Shown here piece by piece: positions 49,210 to 57,602 of a stretch of 64,000 nucleotides of DNA. The notes beneath the pieces are model-generated. The model searched no databases, was not told where the DNA came from, and saw nothing but the letters and a program-made list of their open reading frames with translations. This DNA is from Emticicia sp965283955. GTDB lineage: Bacteria; Bacteroidota; Bacteroidia; Cytophagales; Spirosomataceae. A program made the translations under genes and the position numbers. Position 1 is the stretch's first letter; every line of letters begins with the position of its first letter. The DNA lies in the NCBI GenBank assembly GCA_965283955.1, contig CBDIQW010000001.1, positions 4,402,001 to 4,466,000 of the forward strand. Reading direction: 5' to 3'.

Positions 49210-49686
49210 TTACTCAAATCGAATGTTTGCACTATTGATTGTGTAATCTTTGTTTTCTCCCTGATGCGTAGCTGGATATTTAGTTACTTTTATACCCGAA
49301 ATCTTTATAGTTTTGTTGCTTACCGTAATGGTACTATTGCTGTCGCCAAATAGGTTGGCAAGGCCATTATGTCCACTAAGCGACACCTTTCCCGATTCGA
49401 TATTGATAGTTGAATTACTATTTACTTTAAATGTTCCTCCTTTCAAGGCTTCTGCTTTGCTGTGAAACGTAATTTGTAGAAGGTCGTATTTCCATTTCTT
49501 GTAGTCTGACGATGTCTCATCGCTGTATTCGCACAAAACCGAAAAGTTTTTGTTGACAAACTCTTGGATACTTACTTTACCGCTATAAGTTTTGCCTTCT
49601 ATTGTATAAGTACTTTGTGGGTCTTCAATACGATTGAAACTAAGTAATAGTATTGATAATGAGAGTGTTATGAGGTATATTTTCAT
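49210..49686 (-). CDS. Small exported protein, function unknown
   Basis: About 158 residues from ATG 49686 (MKIYLITLSLSILLLSFNR, a signal peptide or anchor). The mature part is beta-strand rich with repeats of Ser/Thr/Asn (FKVNSNSTINIESGKVSLSG, then NSTITVSNKTIKISGIKV). No family is recognised. Cotranscription with the LytTR gene, 19 bases downstream, is likely. It is divergent from the TPR-kinase gene at 49853. Confidence 0.6.
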   Translation of the reverse strand: MKIYLITLSLSILLLSFNRIEDPQSTYTIEGKTYSGKVSIQEFVNKNFSVLCEYSDETSSDYKKWKYDLLQITFHSKAEALKGGTFKVNSNSTINIESGKVSLSGHNGLANLFGDSNSTITVSNKTIKISGIKVTKYPATHQGENKDYTINSANIRFE

Positions 49687-49852
49687 GGCAATAATCAGTT
49701 TGAGAAATAAATTCAACAAAGGTCATTGATTAAACGGCATTAGTCAATAACGGAAAACCGTGTAATCGTATCACGGAATAACCGTGCATATTTTTATATT
49801 TTTTTGCTTTTTAGCGAAAAAAAAAGATAATTTTAGGATAAAATCACAGCCA

Positions 49853-51946
49853 ATGAAGAAGTTTCTACTATACCTTTTATTGTTTTATTTTAACCATGAT
49901 ATTGTACAGGCTCAAGTATCGAATTTGTCTGAAATTGTGGAATCGAAACAACGCCTTAATGAACTGGCTAAAACCAAACCTTCGTTTGTAAATGATACTT
50001 TAGAATTATTTTATTTAAACAAAATCTGCAAAAATTATTCGTTGTTGACTCGGGTTTCGGCCGATACTGGTCTTTATTTTACTCAAAAACTCTATGATAA
50101 AGCATTAATCCTCAAAAGCAATCTTTATCAGCTTAGAGCCTTATTCTTATTTTCTAATTTTTATATCAAAAAGAGTCTTTACACTAAAGCTTTGGAGGCA
50201 AACTTGAGTACCCTCAAAAAATGCGAAGAGGGCAATATAGTCTGTGACGATATTTGGAAAATAAACCTGCGTTTTGGCCAGATTTATTATAATATTAAAG
50301 AATATGAAAAGACGATTGAGTATTTGAGAAAAGCCATTGATTATTTGGCAGCAAAACCTAATCTCTCAACTGATCTTCAACTTCAAATTGCGGAAGCGTA
50401 TCGAATTTCCGGAATATCGGCTCAACTTCTTGGACAAAAACGAGTAGCAAAGTCGATGTTTTTGAATGTGCTAAAATATTGCGAACTCTCAAGAAATGAT
50501 ATTCAGATAGCTTTTGCTCAATCGGTTATGGGTGATTATTATTTAGATGTCGAGCAAAATGCCAATGAAGCCCAAAAGTACTTAGATGAAGCAGACAGGC
50601 TTTTTTCTAATAAAGGATATTGGCAAGGAAAAGCGTCGCTATACTCAAGTTATGTTTCGCTTTTCAAACTAAAAAAAGACCCTACTAATGCCGAAAAATA
50701 CGCTCAATTAACACTCTCAAATGCCAATGAATCGAAAAACAATACAGTAAAATTACAGGCTTTAATAGATTTATCAGATATAGGATTGATGCAGAATAAT
50801 CCAAACAAGGCCTTGTCATTTTATAAAGAAGCTATCGCTCTTCGAGACAGTATGCAGAAAAGCCAAAAACTAAATGATTTAGTTGAAATACAAAAGAGAT
50901 ATGATCTTGAAAAGATGCAAATTCGCTACGAGAACGAAAAACTGGTTCAGCAAAAAACAACAGATTTCCTGCAAAAACAATATGAAATAACTAAACTCAA
51001 AAGCGAAAAACTCGCCCAAGATTTTGCCTTAGAAACCATCAGCCGTAAACTTGAAAAAGAACATGCACTTGCTACTGAACAGGCTCTGAAAATAGAAACT
51101 GATAAACAAAAAAACGAACAAGAAAGGCTCTCTAAACAATTGAAGGTAAATGAATTATCGAATAAGTTGAAACTCGAAAATCAACAACAGAAATCACTTT
51201 TAATAATTGTTGCACTGATTTCATTGTTGGGTTTTTCGGCAATCATTTATAGTTTTATTTTACGCAAAAAGAATAAGGAATTATTGACCAAAAATCATGA
51301 AATTCAAGAAGCATTGCTCAAAGGGCAAACCATCGAACGTAAGCGAGTAGCCAGCGAATTGCATGATAATGTTGGCTCGTTGCTATCGGCCGTAAGAGTA
51401 AGTTTATTGACACTAAATAGTGCAAAACTACCTAATCGTGACCAAAAAGTATATCTGCAAATACAAGAAATGGTAGAAAATGCCTGCCGAGAGGTACGCC
51501 TGATTTCGCATAATTTACTGCCAGAAGAACTCGAAAAGTATGGACTGGAAGTTGCCCTCGAAAAAATGATTGAACGCCTTAACTTTTCAACACCAATCGA
51601 ATTTACTTTAAACACAAAAGGTTTAAAGGAAAATTATCTCGACCGCAAAACTGCTTTTCATTTATACTCAATTTGCCTCGAACTTATCAATAATATATTG
51701 AAACACTCCGAAGCAACTGACGCAGCTTTGACTTTTCGAAAAAATGAGAATATCCTTGAATTATTTGTACGAGATAACGGTAAAGGGCTACAAAATTATA
51801 TGAAGGGAAAAGGAATATCGAGTATCGAAGAACGAGTTGAAGCAATGAAAGGAGTATTGGAAATTGAGTCAATAATAGAAGAGGGGACACGCACGCATAT
51901 AAGTGTTCCAATCACTCAGCCAGCTTATGCCGCATTGCAAATTTAA
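49853..51946 (+). CDS. TPR-containing sensor histidine kinase, NarX/DegS (HisKA_3) type
   Basis: ATG 49853 opens a signal peptide ending VQAQ; an upstream in-frame ATG is less likely. Residues about 40-350 are TPR repeats (LFKLKKDPTNAEKYAQLTL, IGLMQNNPNKALSFYKEAI). A coiled coil (365-455) leads to one membrane helix (LLIIVALISLLGFSAIIYSFIL), then HisKA_3 with phospho-His H504 in RVASELHDNVG and an ATPase domain with DNGKG and GKGISSIEERVEAM. About 697 residues. The NarL-type response regulator encoded head-on at 51912-52544 is its likely partner; the two genes overlap by 35 bases at their 3' ends. Confidence 0.9.
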   Translation: MKKFLLYLLLFYFNHDIVQAQVSNLSEIVESKQRLNELAKTKPSFVNDTLELFYLNKICKNYSLLTRVSADTGLYFTQKLYDKALILKSNLYQLRALFLFSNFYIKKSLYTKALEANLSTLKKCEEGNIVCDDIWKINLRFGQIYYNIKEYEKTIEYLRKAIDYLAAKPNLSTDLQLQIAEAYRISGISAQLLGQKRVAKSMFLNVLKYCELSRNDIQIAFAQSVMGDYYLDVEQNANEAQKYLDEADRLFSNKGYWQGKASLYSSYVSLFKLKKDPTNAEKYAQLTLSNANESKNNTVKLQALIDLSDIGLMQNNPNKALSFYKEAIALRDSMQKSQKLNDLVEIQKRYDLEKMQIRYENEKLVQQKTTDFLQKQYEITKLKSEKLAQDFALETISRKLEKEHALATEQALKIETDKQKNEQERLSKQLKVNELSNKLKLENQQQKSLLIIVALISLLGFSAIIYSFILRKKNKELLTKNHEIQEALLKGQTIERKRVASELHDNVGSLLSAVRVSLLTLNSAKLPNRDQKVYLQIQEMVENACREVRLISHNLLPEELEKYGLEVALEKMIERLNFSTPIEFTLNTKGLKENYLDRKTAFHLYSICLELINNILKHSEATDAALTFRKNENILELFVRDNGKGLQNYMKGKGISSIEERVEAMKGVLEIESIIEEGTRTHISVPITQPAYAALQI

Positions 51947-52544
51947 TGAGTCCAACCACGTTTTTTACATCCAATTTTTTCATCAAACTCTTGCGGTGGC
52001 TCTCTACGGTGTTGACACTTACAAAGAGCAAATCAGCAATTTCGTTAGTTGAATATTCTTGAGCAACTAATTTCAAAACATCGATCTCACGGGCAGAAAG
52101 TTGTGCTAATTCTTTATTAATCAGTGATTTATCTTTCTCGCCAGTTGTTATAATCTTCAAGACCTTTTCGCTATAATAGGGCATCCCTTGATGTAGTTTT
52201 TTGATGGCCTCTTCGAGTTCGGCTTTGTCAGTATCTTTCAGTAGATAGCCCGAAGCACCCGCTGCGATTGCTTGTCTGATTTTGTGGGGTTCGTCGTCAA
52301 TTGTCAGAATCAACACTTTTATATCAGGAAATTTCGCATGAATTTTTGTAGCCAGTTCAATACCATTCATTTCGGGCATTTGTAAGTCAGAAATCACCAC
52401 ATCGACTGAATTAGTTTGCAAAAAGCTTAAAACCTCAGTTCCACGCTGAAAAACGCTGATGTTTGTCACTTCCTTCATTTGTCCCAACAACGATGAAAGC
52501 GATTGCCCAAAAAGCTGGTGGTCATCCACTAAAATTATCTGCAT
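51912..52544 (-). CDS. NarL/FixJ-type response regulator
   Basis: A 210-residue transcription regulator. The receiver has the acidic pair LVDDH, phospho-acceptor D53 in VVISDLQMPEMNG, and the conserved K in LLKDTD. The C-terminal LuxR-type helix-turn-helix is LSAREIDVLKLVAQEYSTNEIADLLFVSVNTVESHRK. It is encoded convergently with the TPR kinase, sharing 35 bases of 3' end, and is probably activated by it. Confidence 0.92.
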   Translation of the reverse strand: MQIILVDDHQLFGQSLSSLLGQMKEVTNISVFQRGTEVLSFLQTNSVDVVISDLQMPEMNGIELATKIHAKFPDIKVLILTIDDEPHKIRQAIAAGASGYLLKDTDKAELEEAIKKLHQGMPYYSEKVLKIITTGEKDKSLINKELAQLSAREIDVLKLVAQEYSTNEIADLLFVSVNTVESHRKSLMKKLDVKNVVGLIKFAMRHKLAE

Positions 52545-52895
52545 GAAAAGACTTAAATCTGATTTTTAAAGCAATTTATGGCTTTTTGACTTACAAAAAA
52601 AGTAAACCCCAAAAGTAAGTTAAGAATGTAGAATTACGAATGACGATTTTAGAATGGGGTATTTATACATTTATGAACTTACTGGTCTGCACAATGAAAG
52701 ATATAAAAAGCGACAAATTAATTTGTTATTTTCTATCAATAAAAACTGAATTACTTGCTAAATTGGTCAGTTTACAATGTGCAAATAATTGATTTATTCA
52801 TCTCGTCATTCGTTATTCCTTATTAGTCATTTGATTAAGATATTACATTTCAACATTTTCGCCCTATATTTGAATAAAATTCACAACCAAACAAA
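52545..52895. other. Intergenic region with a long-range inverted repeat
   Basis: No gene is supported here. GAATTACGAATGACGA (52631-52646) recurs inverted as TCGTCATTCGTTATTC (52803-52818) with one mismatch, enclosing about 156 AT-rich bases, the size and shape of a small non-autonomous element or its remnant. A -7-like TATATTTG is at 52865-52872, 24 bases before the next gene. Confidence 0.5.
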
Positions 52896-53111
52896 ATGGC
52901 AAACTGGGTAAAAGTTTTTGAGACCAAAAACGTTTTTAAGGCCGAATTATTAAAAAATGAGTTACAAACCCATGAAATAATGGCCGTTGTACTCAACAAA
53001 CAAGACAGTAATTACCTCATTGGCTACTACGAAATACAAGTACTTGATGAGCAAGAATCAATAGCAAAAATAGTAATCGACATATTTAACCAAAATGACT
53101 TCGAAGTTTAA
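52896..53111 (+). CDS. DUF2007-type small protein
   Basis: A 71-residue cytoplasmic protein. WVKVFETKNVFKAELLKNELQ followed by AVVLNKQDSNYLIGYYEIQVLDEQ, here in outline, is the DUF2007 (putative signal-transducing) pattern, found in Bacteroidota next to lipid-synthesis genes. Its stop overlaps the cdsA start by 17 bases, so the two are translationally coupled. Function unknown. Confidence 0.8.
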   Translation: MANWVKVFETKNVFKAELLKNELQTHEIMAVVLNKQDSNYLIGYYEIQVLDEQESIAKIVIDIFNQNDFEV

Positions 53112-53931
53112 TAACCTTTCAAATCTTTCTCAAAGAGCCATTGCAGCAGTTGTAGGCGTGGCTATTATTTTGTGCGGCGTACTTTATAATGAATGGACTT
53201 TTTGGATTTTGTTTTTGGCCATCAGTATTCTCACTCAACGAGAATTTTATAAACTTCTTAAGCTCGATGAGAATCATCCACTTAGTGTTTATGGTACTTT
53301 TTGCGGAATTGTACTTAATACACTTACGTTTTTTATCGAAAAGGATCTGCTGCCTTTTAAATTTTATTATTTGATTGTTCCATTGCTCACGACCACGTTT
53401 TTTATCAAACTTTATCGTAAAAAAGATACCAAACCTTTTGCCAATTTGGGCTATACATTTTTGGGGATTATCTATGTGGCGGTTCCGTTTGCACTTATTA
53501 ACGAAATGGTGCTGACCGACGCTCACGGCTATGCTCCGCAACTGATTTTAGGTTGTTTGTTTATTCTTTGGGCCAATGATACGGGAGCATATTTTGCAGG
53601 AAGATTCCTCGGAAAAAGAAAACTTTTTGAACGAGTTTCACCCAAGAAAACGTGGGAAGGCTTTTTTGGTGGGGCAATAACTTCTTTAATTGTAGCGTTT
53701 ATTCTAACAAAGTATTTCGATAGTTTGTTAAGTTGGCAATGGTACGGTGTCGCTATCATTATTTTTATTACAGGAACGCTCGGCGACCTCGTTGAATCGC
53801 TCTTTAAACGTAGCATAGCCATCAAAGATTCGGGTAATACAATTCCAGGGCATGGTGGCTTTATGGATAGATTCGATGGACTATTGCTTTCAATGCCTTT
53901 TATTGTTACATTTCTGAAAATTTTTGGTTGA
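53095..53931 (+). CDS. cdsA: Phosphatidate cytidylyltransferase
   Basis: Makes CDP-diacylglycerol from CTP and phosphatidate, the branch point of phospholipid synthesis. The 278-residue inner-membrane protein has about seven membrane segments. The CDS signature is complete near the C-terminus: SLFKRSIAIKDSGNTIPGHG and then GFMDRFDGLL, with the paired aspartates that bind metal. An upstream WANDTGAYFAGR and SPKKTWEG are also typical. It overlaps the DUF2007 gene and is followed immediately by an exported protein gene. Confidence 0.94.
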   Translation: MTSKFNNLSNLSQRAIAAVVGVAIILCGVLYNEWTFWILFLAISILTQREFYKLLKLDENHPLSVYGTFCGIVLNTLTFFIEKDLLPFKFYYLIVPLLTTTFFIKLYRKKDTKPFANLGYTFLGIIYVAVPFALINEMVLTDAHGYAPQLILGCLFILWANDTGAYFAGRFLGKRKLFERVSPKKTWEGFFGGAITSLIVAFILTKYFDSLLSWQWYGVAIIIFITGTLGDLVESLFKRSIAIKDSGNTIPGHGGFMDRFDGLLLSMPFIVTFLKIFG

Positions 53932-53941
53932 ATCACTCACA

Positions 53942-54655
53942 ATGAAAAATACAGTTACACTTCTGTTGATTTTTATAGCCCTGATAATGAGCAATTTAGC
54001 TTTTTCTCAAGGCGAAATAAAATATATTACGTTTTCGGGTTTGGTGATTGATAGCCAAACCAAAGAGCCACTTCCTGGAGCATATATCACGATTCCAAGA
54101 GCAGGAAGAGGCACTCTTTCTAACAGCAAAGGATATTTCGTTTTAGGCGTTTTTCCTGGAGATACCGTTAATTTTAGTTACTTAGGTTTCAAGAAGCAAT
54201 TTCATATTATTCCCAAAAAGGCGGATGTTGATTATTCGGTTTTTGTTGAGCTGCAAACCGATTCTAAAATGTTAAAAGAAGTTAAAGTTTATCCTTTTAG
54301 CACTGAAGAAGAATTTAAACAAGCCTTGGTCGATATGAAACTTCCCGACGACCGTGAACGCAAAATTTTGGCCGAAACATACAGTCCCGAAAATATCGCT
54401 AAAATGGCTTCAGTGCATGGCATGAGTGCCGAGGCAAATTATAGATATGGGCAGAATCAGTTTATGAAGCAAATGGAAACTCGTGGACAAGTAACGACTA
54501 ATCCTTTGTTGAATCCGTTTGCGTGGGCAAACTTTGTGAAAGCCGTCAGGAATGGAGCTTGGAAAGACCAATCGTGGAAAGCAGGAGCGGCCGCCGCACC
54601 TCGTGACAATGTAACTCGTGACAAATTTTTTAGGGATAATACTAAGAAAGATTGA
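53942..54655 (+). CDS. Exported protein with carboxypeptidase-like regulatory domain
   Basis: About 237 residues from ATG 53942 (the frame is open six codons earlier). Signal peptide ends AFSQ. Residues 28-105 form the carboxypeptidase-D regulatory-like domain (FSGLVIDSQTKEPLPGAYI, then GRGTLSNSKGYFVLGVFPGDTV), as seen at the start of SusC proteins, but no plug or barrel follows. The remaining 120 residues are charged and helix-prone, ending KAGAAAAPRDNVTRDKFF. Function unknown; it is probably cotranscribed with cdsA, 10 bases upstream. Confidence 0.75.
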   Translation: MKNTVTLLLIFIALIMSNLAFSQGEIKYITFSGLVIDSQTKEPLPGAYITIPRAGRGTLSNSKGYFVLGVFPGDTVNFSYLGFKKQFHIIPKKADVDYSVFVELQTDSKMLKEVKVYPFSTEEEFKQALVDMKLPDDRERKILAETYSPENIAKMASVHGMSAEANYRYGQNQFMKQMETRGQVTTNPLLNPFAWANFVKAVRNGAWKDQSWKAGAAAAPRDNVTRDKFFRDNTKKD

Positions 54656-54680
54656 TTTATTTATTTATTTATTTATTTAT
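54655..54680. repeat. TTTA tetranucleotide microsatellite
   Basis: About six and a half copies of TTTA begin at the stop codon of the preceding gene. Length variation would only affect the 3' end of the mRNA. Confidence 0.8.
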
Positions 54681-54742
54681 TGTCTTTTAGGTAACTACGT
54701 CTAAATTCTTAATGATTGGTTTTATTTTAAAATCATCAAAGC

Positions 54743-55498
54743 TCATCGACAGTTGAAGAAATCATTTGTTAAATTAGGATTTAAAGTGAATTTCAACACA
54801 ATTCTATTTAAGTCTATGCCATTTGCGAAACCCTTTTCGCTTTTTTTAAATGGAAGATATATTCCATCTATTTTTCTATAATCCGAATAATCAATTTGGG
54901 TAGAAATTATTCCATTTCGGATAGTATTCTCTCTGAATAATAAAAGGGTTTCATATTCAATAAAATACTCAAAATCTATCTCATCGTTTAATTTTTGGGT
55001 TAGTTTAAAATATCTTTTGTTGTCAATAATTGTGGAGTCAGAAATTATTTCAAACTTTTCAATCAAATTAGCTGGTAATATGCTATTTCTACTTACAAAT
55101 CCATTCAAGAACATACTCAAGGTTGCCTGTTGAAAGGGTAAATTTACTGCGAAAGGCACTGTTTGTGGTTTAAAATCTGTATCTTTTGAGGTTTTAATAA
55201 TCTCGTCTCCATTATAACAGTAAGTTCTTCTATCAGAAGATGTTGTATATTCAGTTCTTGAATAATTGGGTTTTGTTACATAGACCCTTATTGAGTCAGA
55301 GCTTTGTAGAAGTTTTCCTTTATTGCCTTGTTCATAAGCTTCAAATGAATAACTTTTTATTGATGTAAAATTGGTTTCAGAGAAATTAGCCATTAAATAC
55401 TTATTGTAAAAAGATTCGTCTTTGATTTGACCAAATAATGGAGTATTTGATAAAGATAAGTATAGTATAATGAGTATAATTTTACGACAGCTTTGCAT
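54743..55498 (-). CDS. Exported protein resembling outer-membrane lipoprotein-sorting (LolA-like) proteins
   Basis: About 251 residues from ATG 55498, with a signal peptide (residues 1-23, ending LFGQ). The pattern is a half-barrel of long strands: SIRVYVTKPNYSRTEY, TYCYNGDEIIKTS, then ISTQIDYSDYRKIDGIYLPFK, the last being the usual phrase of LolA/LolB-like proteins in Bacteroidota. No catalytic motif. It is isolated and converges with the cdsA operon. The 292 bases upstream, before carA, hold no other gene. Confidence 0.6.
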   Translation of the reverse strand: MQSCRKIILIILYLSLSNTPLFGQIKDESFYNKYLMANFSETNFTSIKSYSFEAYEQGNKGKLLQSSDSIRVYVTKPNYSRTEYTTSSDRRTYCYNGDEIIKTSKDTDFKPQTVPFAVNLPFQQATLSMFLNGFVSRNSILPANLIEKFEIISDSTIIDNKRYFKLTQKLNDEIDFEYFIEYETLLLFRENTIRNGIISTQIDYSDYRKIDGIYLPFKKSEKGFANGIDLNRIVLKFTLNPNLTNDFFNCR

Positions 55499-55735
55499 GG
55501 TTTTAGTTGTTTTGAGTAATTTGTGCAATGATTGGAGCAAAAGTTATGGGTTTGAATTTATGAACAATATACTATTAATTACGAACGAAAAACAAATAAA
55601 ATTGCTTTTTGAGTAACATATTTATGTGCATAGGTGACGAACGAAACTGCAAGGAGGTAAAAGCTTTATTTTGTACTTTTACAAGAAAGACTTTGTTATT
55701 ATTTATATTAAGGCAAACTTTAAACATTTTTTCAC

Positions 55736-55743
55736 TACCTTTG
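55736..55743 (+). promoter_or_regulatory. -7 element of the carA promoter
   Basis: TACCTTTG fits TAnnTTTG and lies 48 bases before the carA ATG. No good -33 TTTG is found at the usual distance, so confidence is limited. Confidence 0.5.
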
Positions 55744-55790
55744 TTCTCCGATAACCATAAGTATTTTCGGAACTCTTTTATTATTCTTCG

Positions 55791-56891
55791 ATGAATCAAA
55801 AACCCTCTGATGCCCTTCTACTCCTTGAAGATGGCACTTTTTTCAAAGGAAAAGCACTCGGCAAAATTGGTACTTCGGCTGGCGAAATCTGCTTTAATAC
55901 AGGAATGACTGGCTACCAAGAAATCTACACCGACCCTTCGTATTTTGGTCAAGTAGTAATCAATACTACTTCTCACATTGGAAATTACGGTGTTGTTTTA
56001 GATGACGAAGAAGAATCTTCGAGCGTAAAAATTAGTGGAATGGTTTGTAATGCTTTCGCTAATCACTATTACTCACGTGTAACCGCCGATTTTTCTCTCC
56101 AAGAATACTTCGAGCGTGCCAATATTGTTGGTATCTGTGATGTGGACACTCGCCAAATCGTGCGTCATATCCGTGATGCGGGCGTGATGAATTGCATTAT
56201 TTCTTCCGAAATCCTCGACCCTGAAGTTTTAGCACTCGAATTAAAGAAAGTGCCTTCGATGGATGGTCTTGAATTATCGTCGGTAGTAAGTACAAAAGAA
56301 GCTTATTATTTGGGTAGCGAAGATGCAAAATACAGAGTAGCTGTTTTGGATTTTGGTGTAAAGAAAAGCATCTTAAAAAACTTTACCGAAAGAGATTGTT
56401 ATTGCAAAGTTTTCAACGCCAAAACAAGTTTTGAAGAAATAGCTGCGTTTAACCCAGACGGTTATTTCCTATCAAATGGCCCTGGTGACCCTTCGGCAAT
56501 GCCTTATGCAGTTGAAACCATCAAGCAAGTACTCGAAACCAATAAACCAGTTTTTGGTATATGTCTCGGCCACCAATTGCTGGCTTTAGCAAGTGGAATC
56601 GAAACTTATAAAATGAAAAATGGCCACCGTGGATTGAATCACCCAGTGAAAAATCTACGCACAGGACTTTGTGAAATTACTTCACAAAATCATGGTTTTG
56701 CCGTTAAGCCCGAGCAAGTTTCAAGCATCGAAAATATCGAACTTACGCACATAAATCTTAATGATAATACCATTGAAGGTATTCGTAGAAAAGATAAACC
56801 AGCGTTTTCAGTACAATATCACCCAGAAGCTTCTCCTGGCCCACACGATTCTCGATACTTATTCGATGATTTCGTGAAGATGTTAGGATAA
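55791..56891 (+). CDS. carA: Carbamoyl-phosphate synthase small (glutaminase) subunit
   Basis: Supplies ammonia from glutamine to the large subunit for arginine and pyrimidine synthesis. The 366 residues match the family length. The N-terminal CarA domain has FNTGMTGYQEIYTDPSYFGQ, and the class I glutaminase domain carries the nucleophile C258 in FGICLGHQLLA, with the His-Glu pair in QYHPEASPGPHDS. The large subunit carB is not in the window. A strong terminator follows at 56906. Confidence 0.96.
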   Translation: MNQKPSDALLLLEDGTFFKGKALGKIGTSAGEICFNTGMTGYQEIYTDPSYFGQVVINTTSHIGNYGVVLDDEEESSSVKISGMVCNAFANHYYSRVTADFSLQEYFERANIVGICDVDTRQIVRHIRDAGVMNCIISSEILDPEVLALELKKVPSMDGLELSSVVSTKEAYYLGSEDAKYRVAVLDFGVKKSILKNFTERDCYCKVFNAKTSFEEIAAFNPDGYFLSNGPGDPSAMPYAVETIKQVLETNKPVFGICLGHQLLALASGIETYKMKNGHRGLNHPVKNLRTGLCEITSQNHGFAVKPEQVSSIENIELTHINLNDNTIEGIRRKDKPAFSVQYHPEASPGPHDSRYLFDDFVKMLG

Positions 56892-56905
56892 AATATTATT
56901 TCCTC

Positions 56906-56944
56906 AAACCTGTAAGGCATCTTGAAGACCTTACAGGTTTTTTT
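56906..56944 (+). terminator. carA terminator
   Basis: AAACCTGTAAGG and CCTTACAGGTTT are perfect 12-bp arms with an 11-base loop, ending in seven T. It directly abuts the promoter element at 56946. Confidence 0.92.
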
Positions 56945-56945
56945 A

Positions 56946-56966
56946 TATCTTTGTAGAAAAGGAGGT
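56946..56966 (+). promoter_or_regulatory. -7 element and strong Shine-Dalgarno before the toxin-antitoxin genes
   Basis: TATCTTTG (56946-56953) fits the -7 consensus, and AAAAGGAGGT (56957-56966) is a full Shine-Dalgarno just before ATG 56971. Strong ribosome sites are rare in Bacteroidota, so this is a notable difference from its neighbours. Confidence 0.6.
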
Positions 56967-56970
56967 AAAG

Positions 56971-57183
56971 ATGACCGAAGTTGTAAGAAGAAAATCGAAG
57001 AAACCATTTATTCCAAGAAGCAAAGACCCTAAGCTGAATTTATATAGTCCAGACGATATAATGAAAGCAGGAGGGTTAGCAGCTTTTAGTAAATTAATCG
57101 GAAATGATAAGCCGATAAAGCTTATTCCGATTGAATTTACGGAAGCAGAATGGGAGGAGATGTTGAAAAACGGTATTGATTAA
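56971..57183 (+). CDS. Putative antitoxin of a PIN-domain toxin-antitoxin pair
   Basis: A 70-residue basic protein: a Lys/Arg-rich N-terminus (VVRRKSKKPFIPRSKD), then SPDDIMKAGGLAAFSKLIGND and an acidic C-terminus (EFTEAEWEEMLKNGID). The charge split, basic DNA-binding front and acidic tail, and its position four bases before a PIN-domain gene suggest an antitoxin. I do not recognise a named antitoxin family, so the role rests on context. Confidence 0.6.
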   Translation: MTEVVRRKSKKPFIPRSKDPKLNLYSPDDIMKAGGLAAFSKLIGNDKPIKLIPIEFTEAEWEEMLKNGID

Positions 57184-57187
57184 TAAA

Positions 57188-57589
57188 ATGGTTTTATTAG
57201 ATACGAATATAGTTTTAACCTATATTAGAAAATATTCTCTTGTACCCGATGCTTGTTTTATCTCAATCGTTACGGTTGGTGAATTAAAAGCATTTGCTTT
57301 AAAACGAAATTGGGGAAAGCAAAAAAAAGATATATTACAAGTAAACTTAGGGCGATTACATATAATTGATATTAGTAATACACTAACTGACATCTACGCC
57401 GAAATAGATACTTTTAGTCAAGGTCTTCATCCTGAAAAAAAGTTAAGTACTACCGCCCGTAATATGGGGAAAAATGACCTATGGATTGCTGCAACAGCCT
57501 ACTTTTTTGATATTCCTCTACAAACAACCGACAATCATTTTGACTATCTGACTGAATTTGGTCTGAAACTTGATAAATCATCTCTTTGA
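57188..57589 (+). CDS. PIN-domain ribonuclease, VapC-like toxin
   Basis: ATG 57188 is preferred to an in-frame TTG 12 bases earlier, since it starts directly with MVLLDTN. The 133-residue PIN domain has the acidic residues expected for metal-dependent RNase: D5 (LLDTN), E32 (VGELKAFA), D97 (NDLWIAATA) and D115 (TTDNHFDYL). VapC-type toxins cleave tRNA or other RNA. It follows the putative antitoxin by four bases and ends 13 bases before thrC, a tight insertion between housekeeping genes. Confidence 0.85.
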   Translation: MVLLDTNIVLTYIRKYSLVPDACFISIVTVGELKAFALKRNWGKQKKDILQVNLGRLHIIDISNTLTDIYAEIDTFSQGLHPEKKLSTTARNMGKNDLWIAATAYFFDIPLQTTDNHFDYLTEFGLKLDKSSL

Positions 57590-57602
57590 TAATCAATTAT
57601 TT

